NCBI GenBank assembly: GCA_028278645.1
Contig: JANQDZ010000065.1
Span: forward strand, 35,178 to 99,177
DNA: 64,000 nt
Origin: Longimicrobiales bacterium
Lineage (GTDB): Bacteria; Gemmatimonadota; Gemmatimonadetes; Longimicrobiales; Gaopeijiaceae
Direction of reading: 5' to 3'
The notes beneath the pieces are model-generated. The model had not been told where the DNA came from, ran no database searches, and saw only the letters and a list, made by a program, of their open reading frames with translations. Every line of letters begins with the position of its first letter. Position 1 is the stretch's first letter. This document shows, piece by piece, positions 1 through 7,953 of the stretch. Position numbers and translations under genes: made by a program.

Positions 1-1588
1 CCCGCAACCGGGCCAGGAGTTGGAGGAGGGCGTCGGTGTCACGGGGATGGAGGCCAATGGTGGGTTCGTCCAGAACATAAAGGGCATCCACGAGGCTGGA
101 GCCGAGGGAATTGGCAAGATTGATCCGCTGCCCTTCTCCCCCCGAGAGGGTACGGGTTTGACGATCCAGCGTCAGATACCCGAGGCCCACTTCCACGAGG
201 AATCCTAGGCGGGACTGAAGCTCCCGCAGGATGCTCTCTGCAATGCGGCCCTCAATATCAGAGAGTTCCAAGCCGCCCACCCAGAGGCGAAGCTCATCGA
301 GAGGGAGGGAGGACACCTCGGCGATGGTCCGGCCGCCCACCCGGACCCACAGTGCTTCCGGGCGAATCCGTGACCCTCCGCAGGCTCGACAGGGCTTCGC
401 GCTCTGGTACTGCCTCAAGAACACCCTGATGTACCGTTTGTACCGTTTCCGCTCCCTGGACCGGAGGAAGGGTATAACCCCCCGAAAACCCTTCCCTCCG
501 TACAGGACCGCGGTTTTGAAGTCCTCTGGCAGCTCGTGCCACGGGGCATAGATGGACAAGCCTTGTTCCTGTGCGAACTGCCGAAGCCCTCCCTGCTCTC
601 GGAAGTACCGAGGTTTGGTCCAGGGGTCCACCGCACCGTCCTGGACGGACCGCTGCGGGTTCGGAAGGATCAGATCCTCGTCGTATTCGAGGGTGGCGCC
701 GAAGCCCGTGCACTCCGGGCATGACCCATAGGGGTTGTTAAAAGAGAACAGCTGGGGAGTGGGATCCGGGAATTCTCTCTCCGGGTGCCGTGGACACCGG
801 AAGTGCTCCGTGAGCTCTAGGACTTCCGAGAGGTCACCGCGGGACCCTACCCCGGCGTCGACGATCACGGCTTCTCCTTCACCCTCGGCAAACGAGGTCC
901 CGATGGAGTCAGCCAGTCGATCCCGGGCTTTCGGCGCTACCTTCAATCGGTCCACCACGACCAAAAGCCGCGAAGCTGCCGTGAGGTCCACTCCCAGGAC
1001 GGTCGGGTCCTGAGGTTCTTGGACCCCGAGATCCACCGCCTCCCCGTCGGCCAGGACTCGGAGGAACCCCATGGCCAGGAGGTTCTCCACCACCAACGCA
1101 TGGTTAACCCTTTCGCTGAGATTCAGCGGGAAGGTGACCAGGATGCGGGATCCTTCAGGAAGGCTCATCACCCGGTCCACAGCCGTGGAGACGGTATCCG
1201 GCCGAACCTCCTCACCGCAGTCCGGGCAGCTGGTTCGTCCTACCCTTGCCCATAGGAGGCGTAGGTAGTCAAAAACCTCCGTGGCCGTGCCCACGGTGGA
1301 CCGGCTGGACTTAGTGGGGTTCTTCTGCTCGATGGCCACGGCCGGTGCGATCCCCTCGATCAGGTCCACCGAGGGTTTTTCCATCCTATCCAGGAACTGC
1401 TTGGCGTAGGTAGAGAGGGACTCCACGTACCTTCGCTGGCCCTCCGCGAAAAGAGTATCCAGAGCCAGGGATGACTTCCCCGATCCGGACGGCCCCGTAA
1501 TGACCGTGAGGGCCCGTCGAGGGAGATCCAGGTCCAGGTTTTTGAGGTTGTGTTGCCGGGCGCCCCGGATTCGGATTTTCTGGTCCAT
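1..1588 (-). CDS. uvrA: Excinuclease ABC subunit A (UvrA), 3' part beyond the window
   Basis: DNA-damage recognition ATPase of nucleotide excision repair, partner of UvrB. The minus strand is open from an ATG at 1588 to the window edge (529 codons seen, about 55-60% of a normal UvrA). Near the start are RGARQHNLKN and the Walker A loop GPSGSGKSS (about residues 30-40), then the UvrB-binding/insertion region, the zinc-finger part with QLFSFNNPYGSCPEC, and close to the left edge the first ABC signature LSGGEGQR followed by Walker B VLDEPTIGLHPRD. In the first zinc finger the leading pair reads C-P-R-H rather than CxxC, so one ligand may be His. The gene diverges from the his leader; no clear Shine-Dalgarno precedes the ATG. 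Identity is certain; only the C-terminal ABC half is missing because of the window edge. Confidence 0.95.
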   Translation of the reverse strand, partial: MDQKIRIRGARQHNLKNLDLDLPRRALTVITGPSGSGKSSLALDTLFAEGQRRYVESLSTYAKQFLDRMEKPSVDLIEGIAPAVAIEQKNPTKSSRSTVGTATEVFDYLRLLWARVGRTSCPDCGEEVRPDTVSTAVDRVMSLPEGSRILVTFPLNLSERVNHALVVENLLAMGFLRVLADGEAVDLGVQEPQDPTVLGVDLTAASRLLVVVDRLKVAPKARDRLADSIGTSFAEGEGEAVIVDAGVGSRGDLSEVLELTEHFRCPRHPEREFPDPTPQLFSFNNPYGSCPECTGFGATLEYDEDLILPNPQRSVQDGAVDPWTKPRYFREQGGLRQFAQEQGLSIYAPWHELPEDFKTAVLYGGKGFRGVIPFLRSRERKRYKRYIRVFLRQYQSAKPCRACGGSRIRPEALWVRVGGRTIAEVSSLPLDELRLWVGGLELSDIEGRIAESILRELQSRLGFLVEVGLGYLTLDRQTRTLSGGEGQRINLANSLGSSLVDALYVLDEPTIGLHPRDTDALLQLLARLR

Positions 1589-1694
1589 CCCACGATCATA
1601 GCGGAGGTAAGCTCACCGGGATACCCAGGAGTTTTCCAGAATCAACCGGGCCGAGGGGAGGACGTACCCGGTGGAGGGAGAGGGGTTCGGCCGG

Positions 1695-1723
1695 TTGACG
1701 AAATGCCACCCCGGATCTAGACT
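1695..1723 (+). promoter_or_regulatory. Sigma70-type promoter of the his operon leader
   Basis: TTGACG (1695-1700), a 17-nt spacer, then TAGACT (1718-1723). The expected start of transcription, about 7 nt after the -10 box, falls on or next to the A of the leader-peptide ATG at 1730, so the leader transcript would have no 5' untranslated region. No Shine-Dalgarno is visible before 1730, which agrees with leaderless translation. Inference from motif and spacing only. Confidence 0.7.
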
Positions 1724-1729
1724 CTTTCC

Positions 1730-1813
1730 ATGCGATATCAGGCGACGGTTCGGCACCATCATCACCATCACTCGACCCCGACGGGTCGTGTGGCGGAGGT
1801 GGTTTGCCCCTAG
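1730..1813 (+). CDS. hisL: his operon leader peptide, six consecutive His codons
   Basis: A 27-codon ORF starting MRYQATVR, then six His codons in a row (CAC CAT CAT CAC CAT CAC, 1754-1771), then STPTGRVAEVVCP and TAG. It lies directly downstream of a good promoter and upstream of a terminator and hisG, the arrangement of known His leader peptides that sense charged tRNA-His through ribosome stalling. The peptide itself is expected to have no function apart from being translated. No Shine-Dalgarno precedes the ATG; the predicted transcription start coincides with it. Too short for ordinary gene callers. The mix of CAC and CAT codons argues against a chance short-repeat origin. Confidence 0.88.
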   Translation: MRYQATVRHHHHHHSTPTGRVAEVVCP

Positions 1814-1852
1814 CCAGAGCCTGAGCAAACCAAAATCCCCACCGCGGCCCGT
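1773..1852 (+). promoter_or_regulatory. Attenuator: leader hairpin and competing antiterminator
   Basis: Just after the His codons, CGACCC (1773-1778) can pair with GGGTCG (1783-1788), a 6-bp hairpin with a 4-nt loop (segments 1:2). The 3' arm of this hairpin, ACGGGTCGTG (1781-1790), can instead pair over 10 bp (two G-U) with CGCGGCCCGT (1843-1852), the 5' arm of the terminator, giving an antiterminator (2:3). A ribosome stalled on the His run would cover segment 1 and favour 2:3, so transcription continues into hisG when His-tRNA is scarce. Pairings were found by eye; no folding energies were computed. Confidence 0.78.
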
Positions 1853-1875
1853 TCCCGACGGGCCGCGGTTTTTTT
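1841..1875 (+). terminator. Intrinsic terminator of the his attenuator
   Basis: ACCGCGGCCCGT (1841-1852) and ACGGGCCGCGGT (1858-1869) form a perfect 12-bp GC-rich stem with a 5-nt loop, followed by seven T (1869-1875). It sits 13 nt before the hisG start codon, so it must be regulated (attenuation) rather than the end of another gene. Confidence 0.92.
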
Positions 1876-1888
1876 ATGGAGAAGCAAA

Positions 1889-2752
1889 GTGTTACGCATA
1901 GCAATTCCCAACAAAGGCCGGCTCGCCGACCGAACCTTGATCCTCTTCGAGAAGGCGGGGTTGAAGGCAGATTCGAAGGTGGACCGAGCCCTGGTTGCCA
2001 ACCTCGGATCGGAATTCCGGGCGATCTTCGTCCGAGCCCAGGACATCTCCGAGTTCGTAGCCGACGGTGCGGCGGACCTCGGCGTCACAGGTGCCGATCT
2101 GGTGGCCGAGTCGGAACAATCGGTGGAGGAGCTTCTGGATCTAGAGTACGGGACGTGCCGTTTGGCGGTGGCGGTCCGGGAGGATAGCCCGATCCGGGGA
2201 GCCCGCATGATAGAGTCTGGCACACGAGTCGCCACCTCCTTCCCCCGGGTCACAAAGAAGTTCTTCGAAGGCCTCGGAATCCCCATCCAGGTGGCCCCGG
2301 TCTCCGGGGCAGCCGAAATCGCACCCCACCTCGGTGTCGCCAACGTCATCGTCGATCTCGTTTCCACAGGATCCACCCTCAAGGTGAACGGCCTCAGGGA
2401 GGTGGAGACGATCCTCAATTCCTCAGCTTGGCTCATCGCCAACCGAGAAGCCGTGGAGGATCCCGAGAAGGGTGGGAGGATCACCGAACTGGTAACGGCC
2501 CTCGAGTCAGTAATCCGTGCACGATCGAAGAGATATCTGATGGCCAACGTTCCGCGGGAGCGTTTAGAGGAGGTGAAGAAGGTAATCCCGGGCCTCTCGG
2601 GACCCACCATCGTGGAGATCCAGAACGGTGACGGGTGGGTGGCTGCCCACGCGGTGGTGGATGACGACCAGATCTACCAAACCATCATCCGGCTGAAGGC
2701 CCTGGGGGCCGAAGGGATTCTGGTTTCGACCATAGAGAGGCTGATGCCATGA
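1889..2752 (+). CDS. hisG: ATP phosphoribosyltransferase, long form (HisG)
   Basis: First step of histidine synthesis: ATP + PRPP to phosphoribosyl-ATP; cytosolic. 287 aa, the length of the long HisG form with a C-terminal ACT-like regulatory domain (about residues 215-287), so no HisZ partner is needed and none is present. The N-terminus LRIAIPNKGRL and the PRPP-binding loop VDLVSTGSTLKVNGL (155-169) are typical. Start is GTG at 1889, chosen because GGAG at 1878-1881 lies 7 nt upstream and because the family starts at this point. It is the first structural gene after the attenuator terminator; feedback by histidine is expected from the ACT-like domain (family knowledge). Confidence 0.96.
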   Translation: MLRIAIPNKGRLADRTLILFEKAGLKADSKVDRALVANLGSEFRAIFVRAQDISEFVADGAADLGVTGADLVAESEQSVEELLDLEYGTCRLAVAVREDSPIRGARMIESGTRVATSFPRVTKKFFEGLGIPIQVAPVSGAAEIAPHLGVANVIVDLVSTGSTLKVNGLREVETILNSSAWLIANREAVEDPEKGGRITELVTALESVIRARSKRYLMANVPRERLEEVKKVIPGLSGPTIVEIQNGDGWVAAHAVVDDDQIYQTIIRLKALGAEGILVSTIERLMP

Positions 2753-2762
2753 GGCAAAAACC

Positions 2763-4058
2763 ATGAACCTCAAGATCGACAAGAACCTATTCGACCTGAC
2801 CGCCCAGGAGACCCGGGACCTGTTCGACCGGAGACCCTCCGACGAACCCGAGCTCCAGGAGCTGGTACGGAAACTCCTGGGAAGAGTGCGAAAGGACGGC
2901 GATCGGACCCTTGAAGCCATGGCCCAGGAGTTCGACGGGGTGATCCTGGAGGAGATGGAGGTGCCCCGAGACCGTTGGGAGGACGCCCTCTCCGAGCTGA
3001 ATCCCGAACTACGAAGCAACCTCGAACTGGCGGCGGCAAACATCCGGACTTTCCACCGGGCCCAGATCCCCGAGGAGCTGCAAGTTACAGTCCGACCTGG
3101 TGTTACCCTTGGTCGGCGGGCCGTTCCCCTTCCACGTGTGGGAGTGTATGCCCCCGGTGGGCGGGCGGCTTATCCGTCCAGCGTTCTCATGGGCGTTGTC
3201 CCGGCCAAGGCGGCAGGGGTGGGGGAAGTGATCCTCTGCTCCCCACCGGGCCCATCGGGCATGCCACCTCCAGAGGTCATGGCCGCTGCGGCCATCGGTG
3301 GCGCTTCCCGGCTTTTCGCCCTGGGAGGGGCAGGAGCCATCGGCGCCATGGCCTATGGAACCGACCAGGTCCCGGCTGTGGACGCCATCGTTGGACCGGG
3401 AAACCGATATGTGACCGAAGCCAAGCGACAGGTGGCAGGGGATGTCCTCATCGACTCACCGGCCGGGCCTTCGGAGGTCTTGGTCGTGGCAGACGCCGAC
3501 GCCGACCCCCGACTCTGCGCGCTGGAGCTCATCTGCCAGGCAGAGCACGACCCGGACGCCGCTGTGGCGCTGGTCACCGACTCTTCAACCTTGATGGGGG
3601 CCGTAAGGAATGCGCTGGCTGCTGAGGTAGAGAAAGCCCCTCGCAGGGAAATCGTCGAGGCCGCCCTGGAGACCCAAGGAGCCCTGGTGCTCGCTGAGCG
3701 TTGGGAGGACGTTCTGGGTTTTGCACGGGACTACGCCGCCGAACACCTGGCCTTGTTCACCGCCAACCCGCGATCGGACATGGAGGCGGCGCAGACGGCT
3801 GGCACCGTCTTCCTGGGCCAGGCGGCGGCGGTGGCATACGGGGACTACATTACAGGAGCGAACCATGTCCTCCCGACCGGGGGACTGGCGCGCTCGTTTT
3901 CGAGCCTTTCCACGCTCCACTATCTCCGAATGTACACATGGCAGGAGATCACAGCCGACGCGGCTTCAGCCATGAGTGAAGCCGTGGAAAGAATGGCGGA
4001 ATCGGAAGGGCTTCCCGGCCACGCGGAAGCGGCCCGGGCCAGAAAACAAACCACATGA
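2763..4058 (+). CDS. hisD: Histidinol dehydrogenase (HisD)
   Basis: NAD- and zinc-dependent enzyme for the last two oxidations, L-histidinol to L-histidine. 431 aa, normal length. Family motifs: VGVYAPGGRAAYPSS (127-140), VGPGNRYVTEAKR (210-222), zinc ligands Q259 and H262 in CQAEHDPDA, the catalytic pair E327/H328 in DYAAEHL, and GDYITGANHVLPTGG near the C-terminus with the remaining ligands. The gene starts 10 bp after hisG. Its early position in the operon, second after hisG, is common in bacteria. Nothing unusual was seen. Confidence 0.97.
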   Translation: MNLKIDKNLFDLTAQETRDLFDRRPSDEPELQELVRKLLGRVRKDGDRTLEAMAQEFDGVILEEMEVPRDRWEDALSELNPELRSNLELAAANIRTFHRAQIPEELQVTVRPGVTLGRRAVPLPRVGVYAPGGRAAYPSSVLMGVVPAKAAGVGEVILCSPPGPSGMPPPEVMAAAAIGGASRLFALGGAGAIGAMAYGTDQVPAVDAIVGPGNRYVTEAKRQVAGDVLIDSPAGPSEVLVVADADADPRLCALELICQAEHDPDAAVALVTDSSTLMGAVRNALAAEVEKAPRREIVEAALETQGALVLAERWEDVLGFARDYAAEHLALFTANPRSDMEAAQTAGTVFLGQAAAVAYGDYITGANHVLPTGGLARSFSSLSTLHYLRMYTWQEITADAASAMSEAVERMAESEGLPGHAEAARARKQTT

Positions 4059-4115
4059 CGACTCAAAACCCGGAGCCATCGACAGGATGGCCCCCCTGGA
4101 ACCGTCGAGGACCCA

Positions 4116-5195
4116 ATGACTCCATTCCCCCGGGACGACTATCGCCCCCTCCGGCCTTACGATCCCGGCCGAATCCCGGCAGCGGTGGACCTGAGTGACA
4201 ACACCAACCTTTGGGGAGCCCACCCGGCCGCCATGGAAGTGGTCAGGAAAGCGCCGCCCGAGGCTCTCTCCCGATATCCGTCGGTCTACGGCTCGGCTCT
4301 AAAGGAAGCCGTGGCGGGAAAATTCGGAGTCCCGGAGGAAAGCGTGGTTACCGGCTGCGGCTCTGACGATCTCCTGGATTCAGTATTCCGGGCCGCCACC
4401 CTACCCCCTGGGAGGATGAGCTATCCTTCACCTTCCTTTTCCATGGTGAGGATCTTCGCCCGTATGAACGGGATGGAGTCGAACGCCGTGGACTGGCAGT
4501 TGGCGGAGGCCGATCCCGGGAGGCTCCTCCTGGACGAGCCCGATCTCGTCTACATCTGTAGGCCCAACAATCCCACGGGTGTCTCCCTGGACGGGGACTG
4601 GCTTCGTGGCCTACTGGCCCTTGGTGGGTCCGATGGCCCATTGGTAATCCTGGATGAGGCCTACGCCGACTTTTTCCAGGACAGCTTTCTGGAAGAGGCC
4701 CCTTCGTGGGACCGCCTCCTCGTCCTCCGAACCTTCTCCAAACTCTACGGGCTTGCCGGTTTGAGGGTGGGTTTCGCGGTGGGCCCCGAAGCCCTGGTCC
4801 GAGAGGTCGAGAAGTCGCGCGGACCGTACAAGGTGAGTCAGGTGGCCGAGAGGGCAGCGGTAGCGGCGCTGGAGGACCATTCCGGTTGGGCGATGGCCAC
4901 CAGAGACGAAGCCCTGGAAAATCGGGAACGCCTGGTTCGGGAGCTGGAGGTCAGGGGCCTCCACCCCATCCCCTCCGAGGCGAACTTCCTGCTGATCCCT
5001 ACCGACCCCGCCGGCGCCGTGGAGGTCAACAACGCTTTGAGGGACCGGGGCGTCGCAGGGCGGCCGTTCAGAGGTCTTTCGGAGATCGGCGATGCCCTCC
5101 GGGTCACCGTCGGACCTTGGGGCATGATGCAGCGATTCCTGAATGCCCTCGACCAGCTGTTCGAGACACCGGAGCCCGGGGGAACACCTTCATGA
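4116..5195 (+). CDS. hisC: Histidinol-phosphate aminotransferase (HisC)
   Basis: PLP-dependent transamination of imidazole-acetol phosphate to histidinol phosphate. 359 aa, class I/II fold. Visible motifs are RPNNPTG (149-155), ILDEAYADF (178-186) and the PLP-lysine segment RTFSKLYGLAGLRVGF with K209. Start ATG 4116 has GAGGA about 8 nt upstream (4108-4112). The 57-bp gap after hisD is the largest spacing before hisB. The 3' end overlaps hisH by 4 bp (ATGA), suggesting translational coupling. HisC-like enzymes can act on aromatic substrates too, but the operon position settles the role. Confidence 0.96.
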   Translation: MTPFPRDDYRPLRPYDPGRIPAAVDLSDNTNLWGAHPAAMEVVRKAPPEALSRYPSVYGSALKEAVAGKFGVPEESVVTGCGSDDLLDSVFRAATLPPGRMSYPSPSFSMVRIFARMNGMESNAVDWQLAEADPGRLLLDEPDLVYICRPNNPTGVSLDGDWLRGLLALGGSDGPLVILDEAYADFFQDSFLEEAPSWDRLLVLRTFSKLYGLAGLRVGFAVGPEALVREVEKSRGPYKVSQVAERAAVAALEDHSGWAMATRDEALENRERLVRELEVRGLHPIPSEANFLLIPTDPAGAVEVNNALRDRGVAGRPFRGLSEIGDALRVTVGPWGMMQRFLNALDQLFETPEPGGTPS

Positions 5196-5785
5196 GGGTT
5201 TCTCTTTTCGACTACGGAGCCGGAAACCTCCATTCCCTGGCAAAGGCACTGGAGGCAGGCGGGGCCGGCGTAACGATCACTACCAGTTGGGATGAGGCTC
5301 TGGATCAAGACGCGCTGGTCCTTCCGGGTGTAGGATCCTTCGGCGCCGCCGTCCGGTCCTTGGGTGAGAGCCGGAATCGGATCCGGGAATCCCTGGAAGC
5401 CGGGTACCCTTGCCTGGGGATCTGCCTCGGGATGCAGCTCCTGTTCGAGTCGTCTGAGGAAGGAGAGGGGGAAGGGATCGGACTGATTTCGGGGAGCGTT
5501 CGACGACTCCGTTCCCGGATCGTGCCTCAGATGGGCTGGAATGATGTGAAACTCACCTCGGATCCCGTTTTTTCAGGCTTGGAGGGGTTGGTGGCCTACT
5601 ACGCCAACTCGTTCGTCTGTGAGCCCCAGGATCCGGGTCAGGTCATCGCCACCACGAAGTACGAGGCGGAGTCCTTCGCCGCTGGGGTCCGGAAGAGGAG
5701 AACCTGGGGAGTCCAGTTCCATCCCGAGAAAAGTTCGGCTCCCGGTCTGAGGCTCATCAAGAACTTCCTGGGAGAGGTCTCATGA
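5192..5785 (+). CDS. hisH: Imidazole glycerol phosphate synthase, glutaminase subunit (HisH)
   Basis: Class I glutamine amidotransferase subunit that supplies ammonia to HisF. 197 aa from the ATG at 5192, which overlaps the hisC stop in an ATGA. The reading frame stays open far upstream through hisC, but MRVSLFDYGAGNLHSL is the canonical HisH N-terminus, so the internal ATG is right. Catalytic triad: C78 in GICLGMQLL, H177 and E179 in QFHPEKS. The oxyanion strand PGVGSFG (45-51) is present. It ends in another 4-bp overlap with hisA. Confidence 0.97.
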   Translation: MRVSLFDYGAGNLHSLAKALEAGGAGVTITTSWDEALDQDALVLPGVGSFGAAVRSLGESRNRIRESLEAGYPCLGICLGMQLLFESSEEGEGEGIGLISGSVRRLRSRIVPQMGWNDVKLTSDPVFSGLEGLVAYYANSFVCEPQDPGQVIATTKYEAESFAAGVRKRRTWGVQFHPEKSSAPGLRLIKNFLGEVS

Positions 5786-6495
5786 TCGCAGCACCGGCCG
5801 TGGATCTTCGCGAGGGAAGGTGCGTGCAACTCGTGGGAGGTATCCCCGAGGAGGAGAGGGTTTCCCTTCCCGATCCCGTGGCCCAGGCCCGCGACTGGTG
5901 GGATATGGGCTTCAAAACTCTCCACATCGTCGACTTGGACGCTGCCCTTTCCCTCGGAGAGAACCGGTCCACCATCGGGAAGATCATTCAGAGCACGGAA
6001 GCCACCGTACAGGTCGGGGGAGGGGTTCGGGACCGGAAGGCGATACAGGAAACGCTGGCCCAGGGCGCACATCGGGTCATCATCGGGACCCGAGCAATCG
6101 ACGACACACCTTGGCTCAAGGCGTTGGCTCAGGAGTATCCACATCAGGTCACGGTGGCGGCAGACATCCGGGAGGGGATCGTGCTGAGGCGGGGCTGGAC
6201 CGAGTCCACGGATCTACCGGTGCAGGAACTCCTCGACCGCTTGGCACCCCTTCCCCTGGCAGGGGTGCTTTGCACCGACGTGGGTCGAGAAGGACGCATG
6301 GAGGGCATCGATCTTCCAGCGGCGACGGCAGTCATCAAAGGAACCACCCACCCCGTCTGGGTTTCCGGCGGGATCACGACTCTGGACGAGCTCCGGGCCC
6401 TGGATAGGGCGGGAGCCGCCGGCGCCGTGCTGGGAATGGCCATCTATACCGGCACCCTCGATCCAGAGGCGGTCGCCAGAGAGTTCGGATCATGA
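5782..6495 (+). CDS. hisA: ProFAR isomerase (HisA)
   Basis: Amadori isomerisation of ProFAR to PRFAR; (beta/alpha)8 barrel. 237 aa. The two catalytic aspartates are visible: D8 in APAVDLREG and D128 in AADIREG, with the phosphate-binding glycines QVGGGVRD (77-84) and VSGGI near the C-terminus. ATG 5782 overlaps the hisH stop and the stop overlaps hisB, both as ATGA. A dual HisA/TrpF (PriA) role cannot be excluded from sequence alone, but there is no actinobacterial context to suggest it. Confidence 0.95.
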   Translation: MIAAPAVDLREGRCVQLVGGIPEEERVSLPDPVAQARDWWDMGFKTLHIVDLDAALSLGENRSTIGKIIQSTEATVQVGGGVRDRKAIQETLAQGAHRVIIGTRAIDDTPWLKALAQEYPHQVTVAADIREGIVLRRGWTESTDLPVQELLDRLAPLPLAGVLCTDVGREGRMEGIDLPAATAVIKGTTHPVWVSGGITTLDELRALDRAGAAGAVLGMAIYTGTLDPEAVAREFGS

Positions 6496-7028
6496 CAAGA
6501 CTCAAAAGAGAGACCAAAGAGACCACAGTCACCCTGTCCATCGATCGGAACGGCGGTGAGATCAGGGTGGACACTGGCGACAGGTTCCTCACCCATATGG
6601 TGGAAACCCTGGCCCGATATGCAGGGCTGGGGCTGGAGCTGGATGCATCGGGGGACCTCCGCCACCACCTGATCGAGGACGTGGGGATAAGCCTCGGCAC
6701 CGCCCTCCGGAAGGAAACGCCCGAGACCGCCGCCCGATACGGGTGGGCGGCCGTGCCCATGGATGAAGCGTTGGCGGAGGCAGCCGTGGACGTGGGAGGT
6801 CGGCCCTATTATGTAGGGCCCCTGCCCTCTCGGTTGTACGAACACTTCCTCCAAAGCCTCGCTGTGAACATGGGGGCTACCCTTCACGTTCGAGTCGTCC
6901 GGGGGAAGGACAAACACCACATGGTGGAAGCCGCCGTAAAGGCATTCGGCCTCGCTCTCCGTCAGGCGCTGGAAGAGGGGGGCACGGTCTTCTCCACCAA
7001 GGGGTCGGTGACCTTGGAGGTCGAGTGA
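6492..7028 (+). CDS. hisB: Imidazoleglycerol-phosphate dehydratase, shortened variant (HisB)
   Basis: Mn-dependent dehydration of IGP to imidazole-acetol phosphate. 178 aa, shorter than the usual 190-200. Metal-binding motifs are present in altered surroundings: [12 protein letters not shown] (usually FFDHML), [14 protein letters not shown] (usually IDDHHTVEDVGI, about three residues shorter here), the YEHFLQSLA histidine, and [11 protein letters not shown] near the C-terminus. All expected His/Glu ligands appear to be kept, so activity is likely. There is no HisN-type phosphatase fusion. It overlaps hisA by 4 bp. Function is supported by operon position; the divergence from the canonical motif is noted. 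Confidence 0.9.
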   Translation: MTRLKRETKETTVTLSIDRNGGEIRVDTGDRFLTHMVETLARYAGLGLELDASGDLRHHLIEDVGISLGTALRKETPETAARYGWAAVPMDEALAEAAVDVGGRPYYVGPLPSRLYEHFLQSLAVNMGATLHVRVVRGKDKHHMVEAAVKAFGLALRQALEEGGTVFSTKGSVTLEVE

Positions 7029-7207
7029 TGGTGTCAGTTGGGAGCCTTCACCGCCCGTTCCCGGAGGAAGAGTTGGCCGCGGAGGTCCGGGCTGGAGCGA
7101 GGGCCTGGCCTTTCCCGAGCGAACTTCCAGGAGCGAAGCGGATGGCTGGAGAGCGAGGGGAACGGACCAGGTCCTCGCTCCACAAACCACGCGGCTCACG
7201 ATGTTGA
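7025..7207 (+). CDS. Possible 60-codon ORF filling the hisB-hisF gap
   Basis: A GTG-start ORF whose start overlaps the hisB stop (GTGA) and whose stop overlaps the hisF start (ATGTTGA). All other genes from hisC to the ABC transporter are joined by 4-bp overlaps, so a coupled ORF exactly spanning this 172-bp gap fits the operon style. The product is Arg/Glu-rich with no recognisable domain, signal peptide or membrane segment. It may be chance coding, a remnant of a lost gene, or a real small protein that keeps ribosomes moving to hisF. I do not recognise it. Confidence 0.35.
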   Translation: MMVSVGSLHRPFPEEELAAEVRAGARAWPFPSELPGAKRMAGERGERTRSSLHKPRGSRC

Positions 7208-7953
7208 GACCCCGGATCATCGTCTGCCTGGACGTGGACCACGGCCGGGTCGTGAAGGGGGTGAAGTTCAAGGGCCTCCGCGACGTGGGGGATCCGGTCG
7301 AGCTCGCTCGGCGCTACGAAGCCGAGGGCGCTGATGAGATCGTGTTCCTGGACGTCTCCGCCTCCGCCGAGGGCCGGGGGACCCTGTTGGCCACCGTCCA
7401 GCGGACTGCGGAAGTTCTCTTTATCCCCCTGACGGTGGGCGGCGGGGTCAGGGAAGTGACCGACATGGGCGACCTCCTACGGGCCGGAGCCGACAAAGTC
7501 AGCATGAACTCTTCTGCGGTGGCGAGACCAGGACTGATCACTGAAGGAGCGGAGCTCTTCGGAAGCCAGTGTATCGTGGCCAGTATCGACGCTGCTCGGG
7601 AAGGTGACTCATGGCGGGCCTACACCCACGGCGGGAGAACCCCTACGGATCTGGACAGCGTCGAATGGGCCCGGCGCTGTGCGGAACTCGGGGCCGGAGA
7701 GATCCTTCTCACGAGCATGGATAGGGACGGCGTCCGAACCGGATACGACCTGGAGCTCACCCACCAGGTGGCGGACTCCGTCGCCGTTCCGGTCATTGCA
7801 TCAGGAGGAGCGGGAGGAGCCGACCATATCCGAGAGGCCTTCAATAAAGGGCAGGCTTCGGCAGCTTTGTTGGCCGGCATTCTTCATGACGGCCTCACCA
7901 CAGTCGGTGCCATCAAGAAAGAGTTGGCCCAGGAGGGCGTGGAGATCCGATGA
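7201..7953 (+). CDS. hisF: Imidazole glycerol phosphate synthase, cyclase subunit (HisF)
   Basis: Barrel-shaped cyclase that uses ammonia from HisH to turn PRFAR into IGP and AICAR. 250 aa. Catalytic D11 ([15 protein letters not shown]) and D130 ([12 protein letters not shown]) are both present, with phosphate-binding TVGGGVRE (78-85) and the ASGGAGG loop. ATG 7201 is the family start. The gene follows the 60-codon ORF and overlaps hisIE by 4 bp. HisF and HisH form a heterodimer, and here they are separated by hisA and hisB, a common gene order. Confidence 0.97.
   Translation: MLRPRIIVCLDVDHGRVVKGVKFKGLRDVGDPVELARRYEAEGADEIVFLDVSASAEGRGTLLATVQRTAEVLFIPLTVGGGVREVTDMGDLLRAGADKVSMNSSAVARPGLITEGAELFGSQCIVASIDAAREGDSWRAYTHGGRTPTDLDSVEWARRCAELGAGEILLTSMDRDGVRTGYDLELTHQVADSVAVPVIASGGAGGADHIREAFNKGQASAALLAGILHDGLTTVGAIKKELAQEGVEIR

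Noticed and set aside
1754..1771. CAC/CAT run as a cloning His-tag artefact
   Set aside because: It lies in a natural attenuator next to hisG with promoter, hairpins and terminator, not next to a vector or coding fusion.
4706..5191. Upstream extension of hisH inside hisC
   Set aside because: The extension is Arg/Pro/Gly-rich and overlaps hisC; the canonical HisH N-terminus begins at 5192.
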